Assembly: GCA_025454915.1 (NCBI GenBank) | Contig: JALONN010000010.1 | Location: 76,339 to 140,338 of the forward strand | From: Raineya sp. | Lineage (GTDB): Bacteria > Bacteroidota > Bacteroidia > Cytophagales > Thermonemataceae | DNA length: 64,000 bases | Direction of reading: 5' to 3' | Part shown: piece after piece, positions 15,001 through 21,175 of the stretch | Layout: every line of letters starts with the position of its first letter | Position numbering within the stretch: position 1 is the stretch's first letter | The notes under the pieces: model-generated | Told to the model about the DNA's origin: nothing | Seen by the model: the letters and a program-made list of their open reading frames with translations, nothing else | Database searches by the model: none | Program-made: the position numbers and the translations under genes

Positions 15001-15630
15001 ATGAAAGGTATTGATATAAATCCCAAAGGGTATCATAAAAACCCAAGACAAATTAGCGAAAAACAGTTCGCTAATTTAAAAGAATGGCTTGAAGAGCTTG
15101 GAGACTTGTCAGGTATCATTCATGACCTAAATTCAAACGAACTCATTGGAGGTAACCAAAGGAGTAGGGTAATATTTGCGTCAGGAGATTACGAGGTAAA
15201 TCTTACTAAAAAGTATGCAAATCCCACAAAGACAGGGACCGTAGCAGTAGGGCATCTTACTTGGAACGGAGAGATGTATAATTACAGACAGGTTCGATGG
15301 ACACCTAAGCAATGTGAAAAAGCCAATATCATAGCCAACAAAGCAGGCGGTACTTGGGACACTGATATTCTGGCAAATGAATTTGAAATAGAGGATTTAT
15401 CAGACTGGGGCTTTGAGGATTGGGAATTATCATTTGCAAATACTGAAGAGGAAGAAGAGGAGCAAGAAGAAAAGAAAGAAAATGGATATGTGATTAAGAG
15501 TGAAATCATATTTGATGATGAGGGACAGAAAGCAAATTTCGATAAGTTTTTAATCTATCTGAAGAAAAAATATAAACAAGAAGAGACGATTGCAGCAAGA
15601 TTAGACAAGCATATTCAAGAATTCATATAA
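15001..15630 (+). CDS. ParB/sulfiredoxin-fold nuclease-like protein (first of two)
   Basis: The 209-residue protein begins with IDINPKGYHKNPRQISEKQF, L.EW..ELGDLSGI and NELIGGNQRSRVIF, the N-terminal ParB/Srx fold (NPR.I....f..L...l...G.l..i, GGNQR). The rest has LTWNGEMYNYRQVRWTPKQC, KANIIANKAGG and an acidic linker (EEEEEEQEEKKE). Phage proteins of this kind sit beside DNA-modification and terminase genes, as here. It opens a cassette with a PAPS-reductase-like protein. It has no centromere-binding HTH, so it is unlikely to be a partition ParB. Confidence 0.7.
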   Translation: MKGIDINPKGYHKNPRQISEKQFANLKEWLEELGDLSGIIHDLNSNELIGGNQRSRVIFASGDYEVNLTKKYANPTKTGTVAVGHLTWNGEMYNYRQVRWTPKQCEKANIIANKAGGTWDTDILANEFEIEDLSDWGFEDWELSFANTEEEEEEQEEKKENGYVIKSEIIFDDEGQKANFDKFLIYLKKKYKQEETIAARLDKHIQEFI

Positions 15631-15663
15631 AGAATACCAATTACTAACAATACATATATTACT

Positions 15664-16758
15664 ATGGCAAAGAAGGATGACTATATCCAATACTTGGATA
15701 TCGACGTTCTTGAAGCCTCGAAAAAGAGAATCAAGCATTTACTCAATAGCTTTGATCATCTTATCATAGCTTTTTCAGGAGGGAAGGACTCCCTTGTACT
15801 CTTGAACTTAGTAGAAGAGGTATATCAGGAACTAAAAATAGAAGAACGCCCGAAGGTTTTTTTTCGGGATGAAGAACTAATCCCAGATGATGTGATTGAA
15901 TTTGTTGATTCAATAAGGCTCTCAGGACGTTTCGACTTTCGCTATTATTGTATACAGCTTGAAAGCGAAAAGTATGTTCTTGGCAAGAAAGAAACCTATA
16001 TACAGTGGGATTCTAAGAGGGAACACATCAGACCTATTCCACAACACGCTATCACTCATGACCAGGTACTCAGCCAATACACAACTGATGAATTTGTCGT
16101 AAAGGACCTAAAAGGCAGAGTAGCTATTTTGACTGGCATCAGAGCTGATGAAAGTATCATGAGGTTCCAAGGCATCTTAGTCAAAAAAGATGAAAGCTAT
16201 GTATCTGAAAGCCCATGCCCTCGTGTGAAGCTTTGTAAACCTATCTATGATTGGACTGAAAAAGATGTATTTAGATACTTTTATGATAAAGATATTAAAT
16301 ACTGTAAGATTTATGATTTTCAGATGTTTGCTGGGCAGAGGCTAAGAGTTTCTACTCCATTGCATGCAGAGAGTGCCAAAGAAATCAATAAACTCAAAAC
16401 CGTTTATCCTGTATTTTATAGCCAAATCACATCTTTATTTCCAGAAGTACGCCTGCAGGAAAGATATTTCAAAGAGCTTGATCGTGATGGAATCATCTAC
16501 CAATATCCACACACTTGGGAGGGTATTATGCAATACATCAAAGATAATATTGAAGAGCCTGCCCATAAGAAGAAAGCCATCGAAGCTGTAGAAAAGTGTA
16601 AAAGAGCAAGAAAAAATCAAACCACTACGGAACGACCTTACGGAGGGTATCCCGTATTTTACGTGTTTAAACAAATCGTAAATGGGGCATACAAAAGATC
16701 CATTCTACCCAAAGCACACCACAGAATTAGCAAAAAAGAAAAAGAATATGAGCAATAA
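15664..16758 (+). CDS. PAPS reductase-family protein (IbrA-like)
   Basis: The 364-residue protein has LIIAFSGGKDSLVLLNLVEE (residues about 34-53), the PP-loop of adenylyl-transfer enzymes, then VFFRDEELIPDDVIEFV and VAILTGIRADESIMR, both typical of phosphoadenosine-phosphosulfate reductase-like domains. A CPRVKLCKPIYDWTEKDVF segment follows, as in IbrA/DndC-like members. It lies between ParB-like genes; IbrA/IbrB in E. coli is a comparable PAPS-reductase/ParB pair. Sulfate assimilation is unlikely in a phage. A nucleic-acid-directed activity such as DNA or RNA modification is inferred. The next gene starts inside its 3' end. Confidence 0.75.
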   Translation: MAKKDDYIQYLDIDVLEASKKRIKHLLNSFDHLIIAFSGGKDSLVLLNLVEEVYQELKIEERPKVFFRDEELIPDDVIEFVDSIRLSGRFDFRYYCIQLESEKYVLGKKETYIQWDSKREHIRPIPQHAITHDQVLSQYTTDEFVVKDLKGRVAILTGIRADESIMRFQGILVKKDESYVSESPCPRVKLCKPIYDWTEKDVFRYFYDKDIKYCKIYDFQMFAGQRLRVSTPLHAESAKEINKLKTVYPVFYSQITSLFPEVRLQERYFKELDRDGIIYQYPHTWEGIMQYIKDNIEEPAHKKKAIEAVEKCKRARKNQTTTERPYGGYPVFYVFKQIVNGAYKRSILPKAHHRISKKEKEYEQ

Positions 16759-17311
16759 GAGATTTTTTTCAGAAGAGCATGTTCAGGCGTTTCTGAATTT
16801 TGGGATACTACCCGCTATCCATAATGATATGGGAGTTTTGCTTGACAATTTCCTAAGAGATGGGGAGGTATGTATGGATTTGGGTTCCTGTACTGGCTTA
16901 CTTGGTGTAAGAGCCATCAGGGCAGGAGCTAAGAAAGTAATAGGCATAGAAGCCTCTAAAAGATACATAGAGAAGGCTATCAATCATCCAAATATAGAAT
17001 ATCATAATATGCATGTAGCCAAAGAAACTCTTGATGATATTTCAGATTTGATAGTTAGAAACAAAGTAACTTCCATACTTGCCCGTAGAGTTATTCCTGA
17101 GATAGCAGCTCATTGCTCTGTTGGGACAATCTATGATTTATCTAGAATGTTTAATAACCTGGGCATTCAAAAAATATTCATTGAGGGTAGGGTATTGGTA
17201 GAAAATGCAAAAAGTCATTTCAGTTCCATAGAAAAAGAGATAGAGGCTTTTTCTACTTATTATAAAGTAACATCCCATAGCAAAAACGCCTATTTACTAA
17301 CTAAAATATGA
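16748..17311 (+). CDS. Class I SAM-dependent methyltransferase-like protein
   Basis: The track start (16682) overlaps the PAPS gene by 77 bases; the ATG at 16748 overlaps by 11 and gives 187 residues (MSNKRFFSEEHVQAF). Residues of about 42-65, VCMDLGSCTGLLGVRAIRAG, followed by VIGIEAS, form motif I and the acidic end of strand 2 of a Rossmann methyltransferase. The third and fourth motifs are weak and no catalytic NPPY is visible. It overlaps the HNH gene by ATGA. The substrate is unknown; its place in the cassette suggests nucleic acid or a small sulphur-containing group. Confidence 0.6.
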   Translation: MSNKRFFSEEHVQAFLNFGILPAIHNDMGVLLDNFLRDGEVCMDLGSCTGLLGVRAIRAGAKKVIGIEASKRYIEKAINHPNIEYHNMHVAKETLDDISDLIVRNKVTSILARRVIPEIAAHCSVGTIYDLSRMFNNLGIQKIFIEGRVLVENAKSHFSSIEKEIEAFSTYYKVTSHSKNAYLLTKI

Positions 17312-17757
17312 AAGAGTATAATGGATTCTCAGGAGCTTACAGAGCAAAGGTAGGGAGGCTACTCAATAAAGCTATATTCGAAGGTAAGTTAAAAGCTCCT
17401 GAGAAATGCTGTGTTTGTGGTCAGGAAGAGGGAGGCATGCATTACCACCTTGAAGATTACTCAAAACCCTTTGAGGAACTAAGAGAAATCTGTATAGGAT
17501 GCCACATGAAATTACACATGAGATTCGAATACCCTAATATGTGGAAACAGCATCTACATGAGGTTAGGCTTGGTAGAAAAAGCCCTCCTTATAAAAATGT
17601 AGGACACTTCTTTAATAAACTTAGATTACTAAACATCACTAAAGATTTTGATTTCGTGCCAATGGTAGAAAACCCTACCACTTGGTATGAGAAACTAGCA
17701 ATTACTAACGATAAATATATTACTGATGAAAAAGCCACCAATTTACAACCCGATTGA
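17308..17757 (+). CDS. HNH-like zinc-binding protein
   Basis: A 149-residue protein with CCVCGQEEGGMHYHLEDYSK and later ICIGCHMKLHMRF. Two CxxC knuckles around an H.H..DY.kP segment match phage HNH endonucleases of the type that recognises Y.kP before C..CH...H. The flanks are basic. It overlaps its neighbours on both sides (4 and 32 bases), so it is in the same operon as the methyltransferase-like and ParB-like genes. Nicking or cutting DNA, for example near packaging or modification sites, is the likely activity. Confidence 0.7.
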   Translation: MKEYNGFSGAYRAKVGRLLNKAIFEGKLKAPEKCCVCGQEEGGMHYHLEDYSKPFEELREICIGCHMKLHMRFEYPNMWKQHLHEVRLGRKSPPYKNVGHFFNKLRLLNITKDFDFVPMVENPTTWYEKLAITNDKYITDEKATNLQPD

Positions 17758-18229
17758 ACATTGGACTTGGATTGATGCCTTAGAGCTCAAGGCAAATGAT
17801 TATAATCCAAACTTTGTTCTACCAGCAGAATTAGAACTGCTAGAATTATCCATCATCCAAACGGGTTGGGTACAACCCTTATTAGTTACAAAAGACCTTG
17901 TTATTATTGATGGCTTCAATAGAGCCACAATATCGAGGGTGAACGCTTGGAAAGTCCCCGCTTGTGTACTTGACATTTCAGAATCAGAGAGAATGTTATT
18001 GACTATTAGAATTAATAGGGCAAAAGGTTCTCATGTTGCATTCAAAATGAGTGAGGTAATTAAGAAACTTATCAATGAATTTGGTTTAGAAAAATCTTAT
18101 GTAGCTAGAAGCATAGGAGCTTCTCTGAAGGAAATTGATTTGCTTCTTGAAGATGATGTATTTACCCGACTAAACATCAAAGACCACAAATACAGCAAAG
18201 CGTGGGAAGTGAAAAAGCCTTCTAAATAA
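17726..18229 (+). CDS. ParB-like protein, IbrB type (second of two)
   Basis: This 167-residue protein has ALELKANDYNPNFVLPAELE, then LLELSIIQTGWVQPLLV, IIDGFNRATI, VPACVLDISESERMLLTIR and INRAKGSHVAFKMSEVI. The N-terminal ParB/Srx motif pair (NdYNPN, iDGf.R) with a following NRAkGsH segment is characteristic of IbrB-like partners of PAPS-reductase proteins. It closes the cassette that began at 15001. After it comes an AT-rich palindromic element and the tRNA block. Confidence 0.7.
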   Translation: MKKPPIYNPIEHWTWIDALELKANDYNPNFVLPAELELLELSIIQTGWVQPLLVTKDLVIIDGFNRATISRVNAWKVPACVLDISESERMLLTIRINRAKGSHVAFKMSEVIKKLINEFGLEKSYVARSIGASLKEIDLLLEDDVFTRLNIKDHKYSKAWEVKKPSK

Positions 18230-18254
18230 TTGTATTAAACATTTTATATTATAA

Positions 18255-18277
18255 TAAATAAATTATATATTTATTTG
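18255..18277. promoter_or_regulatory. Palindromic AT-rich element upstream of the tRNA block
   Basis: TAAATAAAT and ATTTATTT face each other around TATAT and are followed by G (ATTTATTTG). The left arm is identical to the phage operator arm. It lies 64 bases before the first hairpin of the tRNA block and may control its transcription. Confidence 0.4.
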
Positions 18278-18340
18278 TTTTTTACAATATAACTATTATT
18301 TTTGTAATGTAATTAAGCAATTGTGGGTTTTACTGAATGC

Positions 18341-18364
18341 GAGGGTAGGTTTCGCCCTACCCTT
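18341..18364 (+). ncRNA. GC-rich hairpin at the start of the tRNA block
   Basis: AGGGTAGG and CCTACCCT form a perfect 8-bp stem with a TTTCGC-type loop, seven bases before tRNA-Gly. It is not followed by a T-run, so it is more likely a structural or processing element of the tRNA transcript than a terminator. Confidence 0.5.
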
Positions 18365-18370
18365 TACAAA

Positions 18371-18441
18371 GCGAGAGTAGTTCAATGGTAGAACACCAGT
18401 CTTCCACACTGGATATGTGAGTTCGATTCTCACCTTTTGCT
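18371..18441 (+). tRNA. tRNA-Gly(TCC)
   Basis: All arms fold: acceptor GCGAGAG with CTTTTGC (two G.U pairs), D arm GTTC/GAAC, anticodon stem CCAGT/ACTGG around CTTCCAC (anticodon TCC), and T arm GTGAG-TTCGATT-CTCAC. The discriminator is T, as usual for bacterial tRNA-Gly. The CCA end is not encoded. First of six tRNA or tRNA-like genes. Confidence 0.92.
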
Positions 18442-18449
18442 CAACCTAT

Positions 18450-18770
18450 ATACACACAGCGAGTCCCGAACTGTTTTTGGGGCAATTTACTTTAGGAAGT
18501 CTCTTTAGGCGGAGATAAGGTCCGTTTGGTTGGTTTGGTGCTTTGCAACTAATATCTGGTAGAAAGTCTTGCAAGCGAATACTAGTAACTTGGTAATAAT
18601 AAGCACATACACTAAAGTAAATCCAAAAATGGGGAGGGTGGGGGTTTCCTAAAAAGAAGCCCTCAGCATCAAAGCCGAAAGGCAAAACGTTCTTTAAAAA
18701 CATAGTTGGTTCGGTAGGGCAAAAGACCCCTATAATAGTAGAAGCCAATTGGTAAGCCAGTCACCAACTA
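18450..18770 (+). ncRNA. Candidate large structured non-coding RNA
   Basis: No convincing coding frame exists in this 320-base gap between two tRNAs, but many helices do. ATTTACTTTAG (18485) pairs perfectly with CTAAAGTAAAT (18611). GTGCTT (18538) pairs with AAGCAC (18600), enclosing GCTTTGCAA/TTGCAAGC. GGGTTTC pairs with GAAGCCC (18642-18662). GCC-GAAA-GGC is a GNRA tetraloop hairpin (18674-18683). ATAGTTGGT pairs with ACCAACTAT (18702-18770). Long-range pairs plus GNRA loops beside phage tRNAs recall ornate RNAs such as GOLLD or ROOL; membership cannot be tested by eye. The strand is taken from the flanking tRNAs. Confidence 0.5.
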
Positions 18771-18772
18771 TC

Positions 18773-18844
18773 GGTCTCCTAGCTTAAAGGTAAAGCAGTT
18801 CACTCATAATGAAAAGAGTGTAGGTTCGATTCCTGCGGAGTCCA
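18773..18844 (+). tRNA. tRNA with CAT anticodon (Met or Ile2)
   Basis: Acceptor GGTCTCC/GGAGTCC (one T.T mismatch), D arm GCTT/AAGC, anticodon stem GTTCA/TGAAA with loop CTCATAA (anticodon CAT), T arm GTAGG-TTCGATT-CCTGC, discriminator A. The outer anticodon-stem pair is G.A. Whether it is elongator Met or lysidine-modified Ile cannot be told from sequence. Confidence 0.85.
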
Positions 18845-18940
18845 CTTGGTTTAATTGGGGAATTAAAACCAAATAACGCCGTGAGGCAGTCAAAACTTAG
18901 CCCAAACGTGGGCGGTTATGGTTCAATTAAATTAGTGTTT
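18845..18940 (+). ncRNA. Structured spacer with GNRA hairpin between tRNAs
   Basis: TTGGTTTAATT pairs with AATTAAAACCAA (one bulged A) around GGGG. GCC-GTGA-GGC (18878-18887) is a second GNRA tetraloop hairpin. GCCC-AAACGT-GGGC (18900-18913) is a third stem. It could be part of the same large RNA as 18450-18770, with the CAT tRNA embedded in it. Confidence 0.4.
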
Positions 18941-18948
18941 TTTTAGTT

Positions 18949-19050
18949 GTAGGATGTAACTCAGTGGCTAGAGGGTGCTTATAATGCAAATTAGCAAGTG
19001 CATTTATTATGAATTTCATAATAGCGTGGGTTCGAGTCCCACCATCCTAC
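18949..19050 (+). tRNA. tRNA-like gene with C73 and inserted anticodon region
   Basis: The acceptor TAGGATG/CATCCTA is perfect and extends by a G-1.C73 pair, a tRNA-His hallmark. The D arm (ACTC..GAGG) is weak, the T arm GTGGG-TTCGAGT-CCCAC canonical. Between base 26 and the T stem there are 50 bases instead of about 21. No 5+7+5 anticodon arm is found. The region can fold as GCTTATAATG with CATAATAGC, or as the perfect hairpin TATTATGA-ATT-TCATAATA. No GTG anticodon sits in a proper loop, so the His identity is only suggested by the acceptor. Confidence 0.55.
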
Positions 19051-19099
19051 CAAGCGGTTTCCTTGTGAAATGCTTATGTTGCGGTTGTGATTGACCCAG

Positions 19100-19171
19100 T
19101 ACGATATAGCTCAGCAGGCAGAGCGAAACTGTATTCGGTTGTGTGCGTAGGTTCGAGTCCTACTATCGTAC
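19100..19171 (+). tRNA. tRNA-like gene of normal length without a stable anticodon arm
   Basis: Acceptor TACGATA/TATCGTA is perfect and extended by G.C (C73). D arm GCTC/GAGC and T arm GTAGG-TTCGAGT-CCTAC are canonical, and the length is a normal 72 bases. At the anticodon position AAACT faces GTTGT (two mismatches) around GTATTCG; AACTG-TATT-CGGTT, a tetraloop hairpin, is more stable. The nominal anticodon would be ATT. Either a degenerate tRNA or a tRNA mimic. Confidence 0.55.
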
Positions 19172-19177
19172 TCAAAT

Positions 19178-19359
19178 AGGGGCTTAGCTCAAATGGATAG
19201 AGCGTTTTTCGTTTGAAGGTAGATTATAATAGCTAGCTAAAAAATCTATTCGGAGACAGGCAAAAGAATGGAAAAGACCATAGTGAATTTGCAAATAACT
19301 ATACGATTCTTTTCTTCTGCAAAGAAAAAAGGTTACTGGTTCGAGTCCAGTAGCCCCTA
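19178..19359 (+). tRNA. tRNA-Arg-like gene with 113-base insertion in the anticodon loop
   Basis: Acceptor AGGGGCT/AGCCCCT, D arm GCTC-AAATGGATA-GAGC (Arg/TCT-like) and T arm ACTGG-TTCGAGT-CCAGT are perfect, discriminator A. An anticodon stem TTTTTC (19205) with GAAAAA (19324) remains, but the loop is 113 bases long (19211-19323). The insertion is structured: TAGATT/AATCTA, AAAAGAAT (19262)/ATTCTTTT (19306), and inside it ATAGT/ACTAT. CTTCTGC near its 3' end would carry a TCT anticodon. It is too short for a group I intron. Confidence 0.6.
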
Positions 19360-19369
19360 CTAACTTAGA

Positions 19370-19501
19370 TACAATGTAGCGGAATTGGTAAACGCAAGTA
19401 ATCGGATGCTTCTATGGGTATGGCTCTATATACGTTGTCTTGCAGTAAAGAATTAACTCCCGTAGTCTTTGCTGTTTTGGGTTCGAGTCCCAACATTTTT
19501 T
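19370..19501 (+). tRNA. tRNA-Leu-like gene with enlarged anticodon loop
   Basis: The D arm GCGGAATTGGTAAACGC is diagnostic of bacterial tRNA-Leu, and the T arm TTGGG-TTCGAGT-CCCAA is canonical. The acceptor pairs at only five of seven positions. GCAAG (19394) pairs with CTTGC (19439) around 40 bases, then CAGTAAAG/CTTTGCTG forms a long variable arm. Total length is 132 bases against about 85 for normal tRNA-Leu. No Leu anticodon is placed in a 7-base loop. Confidence 0.5.
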
Positions 19502-19503
19502 CT

Positions 19504-19592
19504 AAGTTTTTTCGGGGGTGAGGAATGGAGGATGTGTTCCGCCTGTGAAGTTCCGTAGGTCATGTGTACCCTACCCCGAAATTTTTAACTTT
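19504..19592 (+). ncRNA. Long stem-loop between the tRNA block and membrane gene
   Basis: TTTCGGGG (19509) pairs with CCCCGAAA (19574), and the outer AAGTT with AACTT, closing about 60 bases of further sequence. It can be the 3' end/terminator of the tRNA transcript or a structured leader of the gene starting at 19600. The inner sequence (GTGAGGAATGGAGGATGTGT) is unrelated to tRNA. Confidence 0.45.
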
Positions 19593-19599
19593 TTGTATT

Positions 19600-19899
19600 A
19601 TGAAAACAAAAGAGTTGCTTCGTTTTTTAGTGAGATGGATTTCATTATTAATCCTCACTTCATTCTTCTTCTTTCCCATCATTTGGATAGTAGATTTTCT
19701 GTTTGACATTAATTTCAATTATGCTTTTGGATGCCTTTTTAATCTATTCTTTTGTATGATTGTGGCATTGATAGCTCCTTTAATTAACTTCTTGAATTAT
19801 CATTCTGTATCAGTACAGCATAATACATTTCATGCTTATCCAGAAATGGAGCTGATTGAGAAGGAGGAAATACATTTTAAAATAGATGCAAGATTATGA
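19600..19899 (+). CDS. Small two-segment membrane protein
   Basis: The track starts at 19564 inside the preceding stem-loop; the ATG at 19600 (MKTKELLRFLVRWIS) is preferred and gives 99 residues. Two hydrophobic segments (WISLLILTSFFFFPIIWIVDF and AFGCLFNLFFCMIVALIAPL) are followed by a polar C-terminal tail. No family is recognised. It leads a run of tightly spaced genes ending in the terminase small subunit. A holin or superinfection-exclusion role is conceivable but unsupported. Confidence 0.6.
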   Translation: MKTKELLRFLVRWISLLILTSFFFFPIIWIVDFLFDINFNYAFGCLFNLFFCMIVALIAPLINFLNYHSVSVQHNTFHAYPEMELIEKEEIHFKIDARL

Positions 19900-20036
19900 T
19901 AGTATTGTTTTTTTTATTGGGTATTATAATAGCAACCGTTGGAGCTGCTATAACTGTAAGAAGGGTAGATAATGAGATAGGAGTAGATTGGGACCCATTC
20001 AATGAGGATAAAGAAAAACCTAATATTGGATTGTGA
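19896..20036 (+). CDS. 46-residue single-pass membrane protein
   Basis: Missed by the track because of its length. It starts at an ATG overlapping the previous stop and reads MIVLFFLLGIIIATVGAAIT followed by a charged tail (RRVDNEIGVDWDPFNEDKE). One N-terminal membrane helix and a cytoplasmic acidic tail. It overlaps the next gene by one base (TGATG). The tight packing on both sides supports a real gene; function unknown. Confidence 0.6.
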   Translation: MIVLFFLLGIIIATVGAAITVRRVDNEIGVDWDPFNEDKEKPNIGL

Positions 20037-20263
20037 TGGAAGACTACAGCCAATATTATTTCAGTTTCTTCTTATGGTATAGGCATAGCAGGTATCATAG
20101 ATTGGAGGCTGAATTTTATTATTTTTTGGCTTTATGTGGCAATATTCAGAGAGCGGAGGAGATACTATCCCAAGATAAGGGAGTTACAGGACAAAAGAAA
20201 ATTAAATTGGATACATGGAAGGCTTGGCTTATAAATCATCCAAGACCTTCATTAATTCGTTAA
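20036..20263 (+). CDS. Hypothetical protein before the terminase small subunit
   Basis: The track start is a GTG at 20033; the ATG at 20036 overlaps the preceding stop and is preferred, giving 75 residues (MEDYSQYYFSFFLWYRHSRY). It is aromatic-rich at the N-terminus and basic at the C-terminus (WLINHPRPSLIR). No motif is recognised. It ends five bases before the terminase gene. It may assist packaging, by position only. Confidence 0.55.
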   Translation: MEDYSQYYFSFFLWYRHSRYHRLEAEFYYFLALCGNIQRAEEILSQDKGVTGQKKIKLDTWKAWLINHPRPSLIR

Positions 20264-20267
20264 TGCT

Positions 20268-20807
20268 ATGAAGAGAGGGGTAAAAATACCATTGAAAGAA
20301 AAGAAAGAGATATTTGATAAAGTAATATCGAATTATCTGGAAGGCAATACAATAGAGTCTTCTGCTGAATCAGAAGGAATATCTGAGAGGACATTCAATA
20401 ATTGGGTAAATGAATTTGCAGAATTTGCGGAAATTTATAAAAAGGCTAAAGAAGATTATAAAGAGAAATTTAAGCAGGAATTAAAAGCCAAAGCTCTTAC
20501 ATCCCTTGAGAAAATGGTTACTGGTTGGGATTATTACGAAACCCAAGAAGAGGGTATACCTGGTAAAGATGGTAAGATTAAAACCATTAAAACAGTTCGT
20601 AAAAAGAAGCATGTTTTGCCAGTTCCATCAGCTGTATTCTTTACTCTCACAAACATTGACCCTGAAAACTGGAAGAATATCCAAACGAATGATATTCGTG
20701 GCAAACTTGAAATTGATAATCTCAATAAAGTAAGTGATGAAGATTTGGATAAACGAATCAAAGAATTAGAATCAAAGGTTGGAGGGGGTAAAAAGAAAAA
20801 AGCGTAA
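20268..20807 (+). CDS. Terminase small subunit
   Basis: The 179-residue protein has an N-terminal helix-turn-helix (GNTIESSAESEGISERTFNN, residues about 28-47) as in DNA-binding TerS proteins, a central helical oligomerisation region (KEDYKEKFKQELKAKALTSL), the segment PVPSAVFFTLTNIDPENWKN common in small terminase subunits, and a Lys-rich tail. It would recognise the pac/cos site and present DNA to the large subunit. That gene is 400 bases away but on the opposite strand, with a small minus-strand gene between. Confidence 0.75.
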   Translation: MKRGVKIPLKEKKEIFDKVISNYLEGNTIESSAESEGISERTFNNWVNEFAEFAEIYKKAKEDYKEKFKQELKAKALTSLEKMVTGWDYYETQEEGIPGKDGKIKTIKTVRKKKHVLPVPSAVFFTLTNIDPENWKNIQTNDIRGKLEIDNLNKVSDEDLDKRIKELESKVGGGKKKKA

Positions 20808-21062
20808 TTAACTTACGCTTTCAAGTTCTTCTATGTATGCTTGATGTTCTGATTCTTTCACAAACCTGACTAAAAGCCCTGTATTGATTAAGAATGTATA
20901 TGTTTTAAGAGGTAATATAGCCTCTTGTACCTTTTCGTTATTCATGTCGTAAGCTGAGAAATAAATTTTATTTTCTGGCTCTTCAACTTTGGTAACTCTC
21001 CAGTGATGGAGAATACTCTTGTAGGTATAACCTACTTTGGGGAATTTTAGTAGCTCACTCAT
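20808..21062 (-). CDS. Small hypothetical protein between the terminase genes
   Basis: An 84-residue soluble protein (MSELLKFPKVGYTYKSILHH) with alternating beta-like segments (WRVTKVEEPENKIYFSAYDM) and an acidic end (ESEHQAYIEELESVS). It abuts the terminase small-subunit stop in convergent orientation. No family recognised. It sits downstream of terL on the same strand, beyond a hairpin. Confidence 0.55.
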   Translation of the reverse strand: MSELLKFPKVGYTYKSILHHWRVTKVEEPENKIYFSAYDMNNEKVQEAILPLKTYTFLINTGLLVRFVKESEHQAYIEELESVS

Positions 21063-21175
21063 AAACTATGTTTTTTGTTTAAAATACGCCGTTTACTCCG
21101 TAAAAACAGGGGGTAATGATTGTAATTATCCATAAGAATTTCTATATTTGAATTGCTCATAAATTATTTGAATTA

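Noticed and set aside
15001-15630. Plasmid-type ParB partition protein
   Set aside because: Only the N-terminal ParB/Srx fold is seen; no HTH domain and no adjacent ParA.
18341-18364. Rho-independent terminator before tRNA-Gly
   Set aside because: The hairpin is strong but there is no T-run, and tRNA-Gly follows within seven bases.
18500-18540. Group I intron S-element-like GAGATAAGGTCCG
   Set aside because: A short match only; the P, Q and R elements and a P3/P7 core were not found and no interrupted exon is obvious here.
18625-18648. G-quadruplex in GGGGAGGGTGGGGG
   Set aside because: Only three G-tracts are present, so a standard four-tract quadruplex cannot form.
18446-18748. 100-residue minus-strand ORF across the structured RNA region
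   Set aside because: Composition is not protein-like, it is antisense to the tRNA-bearing strand, and the interval is dominated by complementary helices.
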